Shown: positions 39,977 through 49,290, counted from the stretch's first letter. The stretch: DNA of 64,000 nt from Leifsonia sp. AG29 (GCF_009765225.1 NZ_VMSF01000001.1:3410001-3474000), one strand, 5' to 3'. Made by a program: numbers and translations. Notes: generated from the letters alone by a model not told the origin.

Positions 39977-40789
39977 ATGACCGGGTTGGATCGAAGTTCA
40001 CCACTGCCGCTGTATTACCAGCTGAAGGAGGCGTTGCTCGCGTACTTTGAGCAGCAGGGCTTCTCTCCGGGCGACAGGCTCCCCGGCGACTTCGAGCTCT
40101 GCGAGAAGTACGGTGTCTCGCGTACGGTGGTCCGCCAGGCCCTGACCGACCTCGAATACGACGGGGTCATCGAGCGGATCAAGGGCAAAGGCACGTTCTA
40201 TGCCACCCCGAAGGTCGGTGAGGGTCTCGCACAGTCGCTCACGGGGCTCTACGAGGACGTCGCGTCGCGCGGCGGCGAACTTGTGAGCGAAGTCCGAAGG
40301 CTGGAAGTCGTCCCCGCTGACCCGCGACTCGCCGCAGAGCTCGAAATCGGCCCCTATCAGCCCGTCGTCGTGCTGGAGCGCCTCCGCATCGTGGACGGCC
40401 AGCCGTGGGCTCTCACGATCACGCACGTTCCGTTCGAGCTGGCGCCCGGGCTGCTCGAGAAGGACTTCACGCGTGAGTCGCTGTACGCGGTTCTGGAGGG
40501 AGAGTTCGGCGTCCGGCTCGCACGTGGGCATCGTTCGATCGAGGCCGCATTGGCCACCAAGGCCGTGGGGGATCTGCTCGACGTGCCGACGGGGTCGCCT
40601 GTCCTGGTCCTCCGGAGCGTCAGTCGAGACGACGCGGGAAGGCCGGTCGAGAGCTTTGTCGCCTTCCACCGAGGTGATCGGAGCCGCTTTGAAGTGGACC
40701 TCACGCGCGGGCCGAATCGCGGAGCCGGAGCTGCGCCGCTCGTCGTCGTCACCGACGCCAGGGCCAGCGGAGGCGCCGCGCTCGTCTGA
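39977..40789 (+). CDS. GntR-family transcriptional regulator with UTRA ligand domain (HutC subfamily)
   Basis: A 270-residue regulator. The winged helix (about 8-75) has PLYYQLKEALLAYF, GDRLPGDFELCEKYGVSRTVVRQAL and the wing GKGTFYA. A UTRA effector-binding domain (about 95-240) follows, with LRIVDGQPWALTITHVPFEL. HutC-type proteins usually repress and are released by a sugar phosphate or related ligand. It is transcribed toward the catabolic operon, 82 bases away, and has a perfect inverted repeat upstream. It is the likely specific regulator of the following genes. Confidence 0.9.
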   Translation: MTGLDRSSPLPLYYQLKEALLAYFEQQGFSPGDRLPGDFELCEKYGVSRTVVRQALTDLEYDGVIERIKGKGTFYATPKVGEGLAQSLTGLYEDVASRGGELVSEVRRLEVVPADPRLAAELEIGPYQPVVVLERLRIVDGQPWALTITHVPFELAPGLLEKDFTRESLYAVLEGEFGVRLARGHRSIEAALATKAVGDLLDVPTGSPVLVLRSVSRDDAGRPVESFVAFHRGDRSRFEVDLTRGPNRGAGAAPLVVVTDARASGGAALV

Positions 40790-40824
40790 CCGATAAGCGG
40801 CGATGCTGTAACAACTTGCGGCGG

Positions 40825-40864
40825 TTGTCATTACAGGACTACAGTGACGCTATTGTCACAACAG
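40825..40864. promoter_or_regulatory. Two TTGTCA-type direct repeats before the catabolic operon
   Basis: TTGTCATTACAG at 40825-40836 and TTGTCACAACAG at 40853-40864 lie 28 bases apart and end seven bases before the cupin gene. They share the TTGTCA half-site with the inverted repeat before gntR. They may be GntR operators; the promoter elements overlap but could not be fixed. Confidence 0.5.
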
Positions 40865-40871
40865 CCCAAGG

Positions 40872-41474
40872 ATGGACATGACACAGTTCGCGGCCCCGCC
40901 ACTGCGGCCCTTCTCGATCACGCTGGACCGCTCGTCGGTCTCCGTCTCGCCTCTCGGCCCCACCCTGGTCCGGCGGTTGAGCGATCTGGAGCACCTATTC
41001 GCCGATGAGGCAGCCTGGCAGGCGGGCGTGGACGGCGGCGACCCCGTGGTCTACACAGTCGCGTCGACGCCGGTGCCCGAGGCTCCGCGGGAGTTGCCGC
41101 AGTCGATCACCACGATCCAGCCCGGCGACGTGGCGGGCGAGCTCTACTTCACGAAGGGTCACATGCACCCGGTCGCCGAGGGCGAGATCTATCTCGGCCT
41201 CGAAGGCGATGGCGGCCTGCTCATGTTCGACGGCATGGATGTGGTGTTCCTCGAGATGGGCCCTGACCGGATCGGCTACATCCCGCCCGGGTGGGCTCAC
41301 CGCAGCGTGAACACCGGCTCCGATCCCTACAGCTTTCTCGCGGTCTACCCGGGCGGAGCGGGCCACGACTACGCGTGGGTGCTGGAGCACGGCTTCGGCA
41401 GCCGGGTGTACGCCGGCGCGACGCGACCAGAGCTCCGCCCCTACCAGACGTCCGGATCTGCAACCCGGCGGTAA
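40872..41474 (+). CDS. Cupin-type sugar-phosphate isomerase (cPGI-like)
   Basis: A 200-residue single-domain cupin like the archaeal-type glucose-6-phosphate isomerase. The metal site is GHMH (His97, His99), a glutamate in EGEIY (probably Glu105) and His143 in GWAHRS; the substrate-phosphate segment GELYFTKGHMHPVAEGEIYLGLEG is well kept. In a catabolic operon with no other glycolytic gene it may act on a different aldose/ketose phosphate or act as an epimerase. An ATG at 40878 with AAGGA six bases upstream is an equally good start. First structural gene of the operon. Confidence 0.82.
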   Translation: MDMTQFAAPPLRPFSITLDRSSVSVSPLGPTLVRRLSDLEHLFADEAAWQAGVDGGDPVVYTVASTPVPEAPRELPQSITTIQPGDVAGELYFTKGHMHPVAEGEIYLGLEGDGGLLMFDGMDVVFLEMGPDRIGYIPPGWAHRSVNTGSDPYSFLAVYPGGAGHDYAWVLEHGFGSRVYAGATRPELRPYQTSGSATRR

Positions 41475-41530
41475 CCCCCGCACCACTTGCACCACCCCAC
41501 CCAACGAGAGAACAAAGGAGTCTCCCCTTC

Positions 41531-42571
41531 ATGGCACAGACAACTACGCGGCGCTGGCCCCTGATCGTCGCGATCGTCGCGATCGTAGCCCTCGCCGTCG
41601 GCCTGGTCGCCGGCCGCTTCATCTTCGGCGGCAGCAGCTCGGCTGCAGCCTCCTCGGACACGAAGAGCACGGTCGCCGGCACCAAGATCGATGTCATAAC
41701 CAAGGCCACGCAGAGCGACTTCTGGCAGTCGATGCTCGCCGGCTCCAAGGCAGCGGGCAAGGACCTGGGTGTCGACATCAAGCTCACCGGTCCCACTGCT
41801 GAGACGGACATCGACCAGCAGGTCTCGATGGTCGAGGACTCGATCACCCGTCAGGTGAAGGCCATCGTGCTCGCCGCGAACTCGTCCACCGCCCTGAACG
41901 CGGTGATCGACAAGGCCCGCAAGGCCGGCATCAAGGTCATCACCGTCGACAATGCGGTCACGACGAAGTCCGAGGGCTTCATCGGCACCGACAACATCAA
42001 GGCCGGACAGCAGGCGGGCGAGAAGATGTGCGCATTGATCACGGCTCAGGGCAAAGCCAACGGCGACATCCTCTACGAGTCCGCCGCCTCTGGTCAGCAG
42101 GTGCTCGTCGACCGCAAGGACGGCTTCGTCGCCGGCCTTGCCGCCAAGTGCCCGGACGCCAAGATCGTACAGACGCTGGTGAACGACAACGACCTGAACA
42201 AGGCCGTCGGCCAGGTGACCGACGTGATGAACGCCCAGCCGAACCTCGCGGGCGTCTTCGCAGACAACAACACCTCTGGCACTGGTGCGGCTCGCGCGGT
42301 CGCAGCCAAGAGCGGCACGAAGGTTCAGGTCGTCGCCTTCGACTCCGACCCGGCCGAGGTCGACGCGGTCAAGAACGGCTCCATCGGCGGCATCATCGTC
42401 CAGAACCCGTTCTTCTTCGGTTACCAGGGTGTCGTGGAGGCCGCCATGGCCGCCGCTGGCAACCAGCCCCCGGTCAAGCTCGACCCGGGTGCGGTCGTTG
42501 TCGACAAGTCAAACGTGGACGACCCCGCGCTCAAGTCGCTGCTCAACCCCGCCAAGGAGACGGGCAAGTAA
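41531..42571 (+). CDS. Ribose-type ABC transporter substrate-binding protein
   Basis: A 346-residue periplasmic-binding-protein-like (type 1, RbsB class) protein. It has a strong N-terminal hydrophobic segment (about 9-30), then a Ser/Ala-rich linker; no lipobox cysteine is visible, so it may stay anchored by this helix or be secreted rather than lipidated. The mature part carries DVITKATQSDFWQSM, DQQVSMVEDSI and AFDSDPAEVDAVKNG. AAAGGAG lies about 10 bases before the ATG. It should bind the unknown sugar that the operon degrades. Confidence 0.9.
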   Translation: MAQTTTRRWPLIVAIVAIVALAVGLVAGRFIFGGSSSAAASSDTKSTVAGTKIDVITKATQSDFWQSMLAGSKAAGKDLGVDIKLTGPTAETDIDQQVSMVEDSITRQVKAIVLAANSSTALNAVIDKARKAGIKVITVDNAVTTKSEGFIGTDNIKAGQQAGEKMCALITAQGKANGDILYESAASGQQVLVDRKDGFVAGLAAKCPDAKIVQTLVNDNDLNKAVGQVTDVMNAQPNLAGVFADNNTSGTGAARAVAAKSGTKVQVVAFDSDPAEVDAVKNGSIGGIIVQNPFFFGYQGVVEAAMAAAGNQPPVKLDPGAVVVDKSNVDDPALKSLLNPAKETGK

Positions 42572-42576
42572 TCCCG

Positions 42577-44193
42577 ATGTCTCCCGCAACCTCCAACGGC
42601 GCCTCCCCGGAGCTCACCCGCTCCGGGGCGGCGCCCCTGGTGAGCCTGCGCCAGGTCTCCAAGGACTACGGCCCCGTGCGCGCGCTCGACTCGGTCACCA
42701 TCGACCTGCTCCCCGGCGAGGTCCACTGCGTCGCCGGTGAGAACGGCGCAGGCAAGTCCACGCTGATCAAAGTCCTCACCGGCGCAGTCCCGCGAACCGC
42801 AGGCGAGTACGTGGTGGGCGGAGCGGACGTGCCCGTCCAGATCTCGCCGACCCAGATGCGGGACCGTGGGATCGGCGTGGTCTACCAGGAGCTCAGCCTC
42901 TTCCCGGAACTGAGCGTGCTCGACAACCTGCTGATGGGCTCTTACTCGAGCGTCGGCGGTTACCTGCGCGGTACGCGCAACCGGGAGACCGCGCGCGAGC
43001 ATCTGCGTCGCGTCGGCCTCCAAGACCTGTCACTACACGCATTGGTCTCCGACCTCCCGACGGCGACGCGTCAGCTTGTGGAGATCGCACGGGTACTCGG
43101 CCACGAGGCCGACCTCGTCATCTTCGACGAGCCCACCACCGCACTCTCGGAACACGAAGCAGGAGACCTGCTCATCCGGATCGCGCAGCTGCGCGACCAG
43201 GGCATCGGGATCCTCTACGTCACGCACCGCATTGAGGAAATGTTCGAGATCGGCGACCGGGTCAGCGTGATGCGCGACGGCCGTTTGGTCGAGACGAACC
43301 CGATGAGCCACTACACGCCGGAATCACTTGTCGAGGCGATGGTCGGCCGATCCCTCGAGGACCTCTACCCAGGCGAGCGCGCTCAGCCGGGGGAGCCGGT
43401 GCTCGAGCTCGACGAACTCGGGGTCGGGGGTTACACCCGACCCGTCTCGCTCACGGTGCGGACCGGGGAGATCGTCGGCATTGCGGGTCTGCTCGGCAGC
43501 GGCCGGAGTGAGATCCTCCGCGCCGCTTTCGGAGCCGATCCGAGCTCCGGAGGGCGTGTCCGAGTCGCTGGAAAGAACGCCAATATCTCTCGGCCGGGAG
43601 CAGCTGCCGCTTCGGGACTCGGGATGCTCACCGAGGACCGCAAAGAGTCCGGCATCTTCCCGGACCTCTCGATCCGGGAGAACATCACCGTGGCCGGCTA
43701 CCGCGGCATCGGCCGCGCGGGCTGGCTGTCCACCCGTCGAATCGATCAGTACGTCGAGAAGGCCCTGCGCGGTCTCCGGGTGAAGTACAACTCGCTCGAC
43801 GACCCGATCACCTCGCTCTCCGGAGGAAACCAGCAGAAGGTCCTCATCGCCCGGTGGATGGGACTCGGTGCTCGCGCACTGCTGCTCGACGAGCCGACGA
43901 AGGGCGTCGACGTCGGTGCGAAAGCCGACATCTATGCAGCGATCACCGAGATGGCGGCCGGTGGGATGGGATTCCTGGTGGTCTCGTCGTACCTCCCGGA
44001 ACTCATCGGACTCTGCGACCGCATCCTGGTCGTGAAGGACCACGCCATCGTTGCCGACCTTCCCGCCGCAGAGGCGACAGAGGAGTCGATCATGCAGCTG
44101 GCAAGCATCGACACAGCCCACGCGTTCGCTCCCGAAGACCTCACCTCATCCATCACCGCTATCTCAGGGACGGAGGCCGACGATGGCCGCTAA
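42577..44193 (+). CDS. Sugar ABC transporter ATP-binding protein, two nucleotide-binding domains (RbsA type)
   Basis: A 538-residue double ATPase. Domain 1 (about 20-265) has Walker A GENGAGKST and Walker B VIFDEPTTAL, but its signature motif is LPTATRQLVEIA, degenerate compared with LSGGQ. Domain 2 (about 275-510) has the degenerate Walker A GLLGSGRSE usual for this family, the intact signature LSGGNQQKV and LLLDEPTKGVDVG. It starts five bases after the binding-protein stop and overlaps the permease gene by 11 bases. Confidence 0.93.
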   Translation: MSPATSNGASPELTRSGAAPLVSLRQVSKDYGPVRALDSVTIDLLPGEVHCVAGENGAGKSTLIKVLTGAVPRTAGEYVVGGADVPVQISPTQMRDRGIGVVYQELSLFPELSVLDNLLMGSYSSVGGYLRGTRNRETAREHLRRVGLQDLSLHALVSDLPTATRQLVEIARVLGHEADLVIFDEPTTALSEHEAGDLLIRIAQLRDQGIGILYVTHRIEEMFEIGDRVSVMRDGRLVETNPMSHYTPESLVEAMVGRSLEDLYPGERAQPGEPVLELDELGVGGYTRPVSLTVRTGEIVGIAGLLGSGRSEILRAAFGADPSSGGRVRVAGKNANISRPGAAAASGLGMLTEDRKESGIFPDLSIRENITVAGYRGIGRAGWLSTRRIDQYVEKALRGLRVKYNSLDDPITSLSGGNQQKVLIARWMGLGARALLLDEPTKGVDVGAKADIYAAITEMAAGGMGFLVVSSYLPELIGLCDRILVVKDHAIVADLPAAEATEESIMQLASIDTAHAFAPEDLTSSITAISGTEADDGR

Positions 44194-45235
44194 CCGCGGG
44201 GGCAACGCCCTCACCCGCTTCTTCAAGGCGAACGCGAGCGGCTTCGCCATCGTCTTCGTGCTCGCCGTCATCCTCGCCCTGACGACGGACACCTTCCTCA
44301 CGCCCACGAACCTCGACAGCCTCGGCCGCCAGGTCTCGATCTACGCGATCATCGCGGCCGGTCAGCTGCTCGTCATCCTCACCGGAGGCATCGACCTGGC
44401 AGTCGGATCCGTCGTCGGGCTCACCGGCATCGTCGTCGCTCAGCTCGTCTTCCAGACCACCAGCGGTGCGAGCGTCGCGTTCAGTGTGGTCGTCGCGCTC
44501 CTCGCGGGTGCATTCAGTGGCCTCCTCACCGGGCTGCTCGTCGCCTTTCTGCGCATTCCGCCGTTCATCGCGAGCCTCGGGATGATGGGCATCGCGCGCG
44601 GTGGCGCCCTGCTCCTCTCTGGAGGCCGCACCATCCAGCCGCTGCCTGACGCATTCGAGCAGATCGCCGGCGGCGACGTCTTCGGAGTGAGCAATCTCAT
44701 CATCTTCACCCTGGTCGTGATGGTGATCGTCTCGATCGTCCTGGCAAAGACCACCTGGGGACGCTATGTGCATGCCATCGGCTCGAATGCCGAGTCGGCG
44801 CGGCTCTCCGGCGTGCCGGTGAAGGGTGTCCTGGTGAGCGTTTATGCGGCCTCGGGGCTGTTGGCCGGCTTCGGAGGAATCCTGCTTGCCTCGCGCCTCA
44901 ACAACGGTGTGCCCACCGCGGGCGAGGGTTACGAGCTCCAGGCGATCGCCGCCTGTGTGATCGGCGGCGCGAGTCTGTTCGGCGCGCGCGGCACCGCGGT
45001 CGGCGCTCTGATCGGTGCGCTCATCGTCGGGATGCTCAACAACGGCGGCAGCCTGCTCGGAATCGACCCTTTCTGGCTGCAGATCGCCATCGGCGTCCTC
45101 ATCCTCGCTGCGGTCGCGGTCGACCAGCTGCCCAAGTGGCTGCCGACCCTGACCGGACGTGCCCTCTCCCGCGAACCCGATAGGGCTGAGCCTACGAAGC
45201 TGGCGGGAGCCACCACTGGCGGAGGGAACGACTAA
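44183..45235 (+). CDS. Ribose-type ABC transporter permease
   Basis: A 350-residue membrane protein (RbsC/BPD_transp_2 family) with about ten helices and the family segments TGGIDLAVGSVVGLTG, FLRIPPFIASLGMM and GVPVKGVLVSVYAASGLLAGFGGILLASRL. Only one permease gene is present, so it would form a homodimer. The stop shares one base with the kinase start (TAATG). Confidence 0.93.
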   Translation: MAANRGGNALTRFFKANASGFAIVFVLAVILALTTDTFLTPTNLDSLGRQVSIYAIIAAGQLLVILTGGIDLAVGSVVGLTGIVVAQLVFQTTSGASVAFSVVVALLAGAFSGLLTGLLVAFLRIPPFIASLGMMGIARGGALLLSGGRTIQPLPDAFEQIAGGDVFGVSNLIIFTLVVMVIVSIVLAKTTWGRYVHAIGSNAESARLSGVPVKGVLVSVYAASGLLAGFGGILLASRLNNGVPTAGEGYELQAIAACVIGGASLFGARGTAVGALIGALIVGMLNNGGSLLGIDPFWLQIAIGVLILAAVAVDQLPKWLPTLTGRALSREPDRAEPTKLAGATTGGGND

Positions 45236-46743
45236 TGATCATCGCCCACGACCTGGGAACGACGGGGAATAAGGCCTCGCTCCACGAGGACGACGGCACG
45301 CTCGTCACCGCGGTCACTGCCCGTTACGGCACGCACTTCGCTGCAGGCGGTGTCGCTGAACAGGATCCGGAGGATTGGTGGAGAGCGGTCATTGAAGCGA
45401 CCACTGCACTTCTCGCCCATAGTGGCGCGGCCGGACAGGCGGTCACCGCGGTCAGCTTCAGCGGTCAGATGATGGGCGCCGTCTTCCTCGACGAGAGTTA
45501 CCGGCCGGTGCATCCGGCGATCATCTGGGCGGACACGCGCAGTACCGCGCAGTGCGAGCGTCTCGCCGACGCGGTCGGCCGTGAGCGCGGATACCGGATC
45601 ACCGGCCATCAGTTCAACCCGACCTACTCGGCGTCGAAGATCATGTGGCTCGCCGAGAATCGTCCAGACGTGTACGCCCAGGTGCGGCACATCTGCCTGG
45701 CGAAGGACTTCGTCGTCCAGCGGCTCACAGGGCGGCTCGTCACCGACCCGTCGGACGCCTCGAGCACGAATGCGTTCGATCAGCTCGGAGGCGAGTGGTC
45801 TGACGAGATCCTTCAGGCGGCCGGGATCGACCGCGCGCTGCTGCCGGAGGTCGTTTCTGCGACGACGGTCGTCGGCGGAATGCGCCGTGACGCGGCCGAC
45901 GCGATGGGGCTTCCGGAGGGAACGCCCGTTGTGCTCGGTGGCGGCGACGGGCCGATGGCTGCGCTCGGCACCGGCATCGTCGAGCCCTCGGATGGCGCGT
46001 ACGCCTACCTGGGCACGTCCTCGTGGGTGTCCATGTCGGCCACGCAGCCGCTGCACGACCCGCTGATGCGCACCATGACCTTCACGCATGTCGTTCCCGG
46101 GCACTACGTCCCGACGGCGACTATGCAGGCGGGCGGCGGGTCTCTCCAGTGGATCGCCGAGCTGCTCGAGCCGTCGGCCGAGGCGGCAACATTCGACCGC
46201 CTCGTCGGTGACGCTTCGACGGCCTCCGCCTCGGGAGAGGGCCTCTACTTCCTGCCGTATCTGCTGGGAGAGCGGTCGCCATACTGGAACCCGGACGCGC
46301 GCGGCGCGTTCGTCGGTATCTCCCGTCACCACGACCGCAGCCACCTCGTGCGTGCCGTGCTGGAAGGCGTCGCCTTCAACCTCCTGACCTGCGTTGAGGC
46401 TTTCCGCGAGGCCGGTGCGCCTGTCGACAGTGTCGATGCCATCGGAGGCGGAGCGAACTCCGACGCGTGGCTGCAGCTCATGGCCGACATGTGGGGTGCG
46501 ACCATCCGCAGACGCAGCATCGTCGACGAGGGCAACAGCCTCGGCGCGGCCGTAGTGGCGGGCGTCGGTGCCGGCGTCATCCCGGACCTCGGCGCAGCCA
46601 GATCACTGTCCGAGGTGACTGCGGAGTTCCAGCCGGACGCGGGTAGGCACGCAGAATACGTTCAACGCCACGAGGCGTTCGTCGACGCGTACTCGCGTCT
46701 GGAGCCGTGGTTCGCCGCGCGTGCCGCGGAGCGTCGCGGATGA
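45235..46743 (+). CDS. FGGY-family carbohydrate kinase (xylulokinase-like)
   Basis: A 502-residue sugar kinase with the actin-like fold: HDLGTTGNKASL (phosphate 1), AIIWADTRS, GGGDGPMAALGTG (phosphate 2, with the catalytic aspartate region), GERSPYWNPDARGAFVG and the FGGY signature-like GGGANSDAWLQLMADMWG. It resembles xylulokinases most, but FGGY substrates are hard to predict; the family also contains the AI-2 kinase LsrK. It would phosphorylate the imported sugar. It is coupled on both sides by start/stop overlaps. Confidence 0.9.
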   Translation: MIIAHDLGTTGNKASLHEDDGTLVTAVTARYGTHFAAGGVAEQDPEDWWRAVIEATTALLAHSGAAGQAVTAVSFSGQMMGAVFLDESYRPVHPAIIWADTRSTAQCERLADAVGRERGYRITGHQFNPTYSASKIMWLAENRPDVYAQVRHICLAKDFVVQRLTGRLVTDPSDASSTNAFDQLGGEWSDEILQAAGIDRALLPEVVSATTVVGGMRRDAADAMGLPEGTPVVLGGGDGPMAALGTGIVEPSDGAYAYLGTSSWVSMSATQPLHDPLMRTMTFTHVVPGHYVPTATMQAGGGSLQWIAELLEPSAEAATFDRLVGDASTASASGEGLYFLPYLLGERSPYWNPDARGAFVGISRHHDRSHLVRAVLEGVAFNLLTCVEAFREAGAPVDSVDAIGGGANSDAWLQLMADMWGATIRRRSIVDEGNSLGAAVVAGVGAGVIPDLGAARSLSEVTAEFQPDAGRHAEYVQRHEAFVDAYSRLEPWFAARAAERRG

Positions 46744-47717
46744 GCGGAACCATCGTCGTCACCAGCCGGTCATTCGGCTCCGGTTCGGTCGACTTCGTGT
46801 CGACGCTCGAGACTGCAGGGTACGAGGTCGTCTTCGGGGATCCGCACCACGACCCGCAGTCGCTCACGCCGTTGCTGGCGCGGGCGGATGCGTGGATCGC
46901 GGGAACGTCTCCCGTCACTGCCGACCTTCTCGCTCGGGCGCCGCAGCTCGCGATCGTCGCCCGTTACGGCGTCGGCTTCGACGCCGTCGACCTGGCCGCC
47001 GCCGAGGAGCGGGGCATAGTAGTCACCAACACGCCCGGCGCCAACAGCGCATCGGTCGCCGACCTGGCGCTCACGCTGCTGCTCGGCGGCCTTCGCACCG
47101 TCGCTGTCGGCGACCGCGCGGTCCGTGCCGGCGACTGGTCCGCCGTGCGCGGACGCGAAATCGACGGACTCGAGGTCGGTGTCGCCGGTTTCGGCCGCAT
47201 CGGCCGGCTCTTCGCCGATCGTGCCCGCGCTCTCGGCGCGCGCGTGCTCGCCTACGATCCGTTCCTGACCGCCGACGAGCCGCTCCCGGACGGATATCGA
47301 CGAGCGGACGCCGTCGCCGAGCTCGCCGCCTGCGGCGCCGTCTCCCTGCACGCACCGGGTGGGGCGACGATCGTCGATGCCGCGTGGCTCGCGCGGGCGG
47401 ACGGGCTCGCGCTCGTCAACACCGCCCGCGCCGACCTCGTCGATGAGGACGCCGTGGCCGCTGCCCTCCGCGACGGCCGTCTTTCGTCCTATTCGGCCGA
47501 CACCCTCGCCTCCGAAGCTGTCGGCGACTCCCGCGGGCCGCTGCTCGCGGAGGATCTCGCCGGGCGGATCGTCGTCACGCCGCACCTCGGCGCACAGACC
47601 GTCCAGGCGATCGACCGGATGGGCTCCGGCGCCGTTGCCAACGTCCTGGCCGTGCTCGGAGGCGACGTGCCGCCGAACCCGGTCACCCCTATTCCCGCAC
47701 GAAAGGTCCCCTCGTGA
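46740..47717 (+). CDS. D-2-hydroxyacid dehydrogenase (phosphoglycerate-dehydrogenase-like)
   Basis: A 325-residue NAD-dependent dehydrogenase. The cofactor motif is VGVAGFGRIG (about residue 147), and the catalytic residues are Arg230, Glu259 and His282 (PHLGAQT). It interconverts 2-hydroxy and 2-keto acids. In this operon it may act on a sugar acid or on the product of the aldolase. The ATG overlaps the kinase stop (ATGA). Confidence 0.88.
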   Translation: MSGTIVVTSRSFGSGSVDFVSTLETAGYEVVFGDPHHDPQSLTPLLARADAWIAGTSPVTADLLARAPQLAIVARYGVGFDAVDLAAAEERGIVVTNTPGANSASVADLALTLLLGGLRTVAVGDRAVRAGDWSAVRGREIDGLEVGVAGFGRIGRLFADRARALGARVLAYDPFLTADEPLPDGYRRADAVAELAACGAVSLHAPGGATIVDAAWLARADGLALVNTARADLVDEDAVAAALRDGRLSSYSADTLASEAVGDSRGPLLAEDLAGRIVVTPHLGAQTVQAIDRMGSGAVANVLAVLGGDVPPNPVTPIPARKVPS

Positions 47718-48364
47718 AACTTGCGCTCTCCCGCCTGACCGCGACGGGCGTGATCGCCGTCGTGCGTGCGCCCTCCGCAGAGGCGGCCGTCGGCGCCGCC
47801 CGCGCCCTGGCCGCGGGCGGCGTCACGGGAATCGAGATCACCTACTCCACTCCTGATGCAGCCTCGGCTATTAGCCGCATCGCCGACGAATTGGGTGAGA
47901 CCGTACTGCTTGGCGCCGGCACCGTCCGCACTCCCGACCAGGCTCGCGAGGCTGCCGATGCCGGGGCTGCGTTCCTGGTCGCTCCGGGCTTCCGCCCCGC
48001 CGTCGCCGACGCGATGACGGCCACCGGGCTCACCACCATGATCGGGGCGATCACCCCCAGCGAAGTCATGGCCGCCGAGGAGAGCGGTGCGGACGTCGTG
48101 AAGCTCTTCCCCGCGGGACTGTTCGGGCCGACGCTGGTGCGTAACCTGCGCGGGCCGTTCCCCGATGTTCCCTTCATGCCGACTGGCGGCGTGAACGCCG
48201 CCAACATCGCCGAGTGGGTCGCTGCCGGAGTGGTGGCGGTCGGAGCCGGCAGCGACCTCGTATCGTCAGCCGACCTTGCCGCCGGCAGCTACGTGACGAT
48301 CACCGCGAAGGCGAGCGAGTTCTCCGCCGCCTACCGCGCCGCGGTCGGGAAGGCAGCCGCATGA
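47714..48364 (+). CDS. KDPG/KDPGal-type aldolase (Eda family)
   Basis: A 216-residue class I aldolase of the (alpha/beta)8 KDPG family. The Schiff-base lysine is Lys130 in VVKLFPAG and the general acid/base is Glu41 in GIEITYSTP. The enzyme splits a 2-keto-3-deoxy sugar acid phosphate to pyruvate and an aldehyde. No Edd or other dehydratase is encoded in the operon to make that substrate. It starts with GTG overlapping the dehydrogenase stop (GTGA). Confidence 0.9.
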   Translation: MKLALSRLTATGVIAVVRAPSAEAAVGAARALAAGGVTGIEITYSTPDAASAISRIADELGETVLLGAGTVRTPDQAREAADAGAAFLVAPGFRPAVADAMTATGLTTMIGAITPSEVMAAEESGADVVKLFPAGLFGPTLVRNLRGPFPDVPFMPTGGVNAANIAEWVAAGVVAVGAGSDLVSSADLAAGSYVTITAKASEFSAAYRAAVGKAAA

Positions 48365-49290
48365 TCGACCAGGGCCGAATGGGGTTCGTCGGCGTCGACA
48401 CGGCGCACTCGTCGATCCAGAAAGTGTTCCCGCTCTGGGCCGACCACCTCGGACTTCCGTCGCGCGAACTGCGGGGCTTCGACATCCCGCTCGGTGCGCC
48501 GGACGCGGTCTACCGCGAAGTGGTCGAGCGCATCCGGGACGACGAGGGGCAGGCCGGAGCGCTCGTCACCACGCACAAGATGCGCGTCTTCGAGGCCGCA
48601 GGCGACCTCTTCGACGAGGTCGACGACTTCGCCCGGGCCTGCGGCGAGGTGTCCTCGATCGCCAAGCGGAGTGGACGCCTCGTCGGCGCTGCGAAGGACC
48701 CGATCACCGTGGGACTCTCGCTCGATGACGTCGTCCCCTCGACCTACTTCGCGGACACCGGCGCTGAGCTCGTCTGCCTCGGTGCGGGAGGCTCGGGCGT
48801 CGCATTGAGCTGGCACCTCGCCCACCGGCAGGACACGCCGTCGAAGGTGACCCTGGTCGGCCGGACCCGGAGTTCCCTCGACCATGCCCGCGCAATCCAC
48901 GAACGCGGCGGCATCGACACCTCTCGGTTCGTCTACCACCCTCTCGATGAAGGCGACCCGCTGAGCGACGCGACCGCTGTGGTGGGCGCCGCCGGCGAGG
49001 GAGCCGTCATCGTCAACGCAACGGGCCTGGGCAAGGACCGGCCCGGTTCGCCGCTCGCCGATGACGTCGTGTTCCCGCTCCGCGCGCGGGTGTGGGAGTT
49101 CAACTACCGGGGAAGCCTGGAGTTCCTCTACCAGGCACGCGCGCAGGAGCAGCACCGCGAGCTCACCGTGGTGGACGGATGGGTGTACTTCATCCACGGC
49201 TGGTCGCAGGTCGTCGCCGACGTCTTCGACATCCCGATGCCGCCGAGCACCGTCGCCGAACTCGCGGAAATCGCGTCCACCGTCCGATGA
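48361..49290 (+). CDS. Divergent shikimate-dehydrogenase-like (AroE family) oxidoreductase
   Basis: A 309-residue protein related to AroE/YdiB: an N-terminal substrate domain with GALVTTHKM (matching the VTxPxK lysine region of AroE), then a NAD(P) domain with LGAGGSGVAL, NATGLGKDRPGSPL and a C-terminal helix VVDGWVYFIHGWSQVVADVF. The AroE motif SxS at the N-terminus is replaced by AHSSIQK. It is probably not a shikimate pathway enzyme but a catabolic dehydrogenase for a polyol or sugar acid. ATGA overlap with the aldolase gene fixes the start. Confidence 0.72.
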   Translation: MIDQGRMGFVGVDTAHSSIQKVFPLWADHLGLPSRELRGFDIPLGAPDAVYREVVERIRDDEGQAGALVTTHKMRVFEAAGDLFDEVDDFARACGEVSSIAKRSGRLVGAAKDPITVGLSLDDVVPSTYFADTGAELVCLGAGGSGVALSWHLAHRQDTPSKVTLVGRTRSSLDHARAIHERGGIDTSRFVYHPLDEGDPLSDATAVVGAAGEGAVIVNATGLGKDRPGSPLADDVVFPLRARVWEFNYRGSLEFLYQARAQEQHRELTVVDGWVYFIHGWSQVVADVFDIPMPPSTVAELAEIASTVR

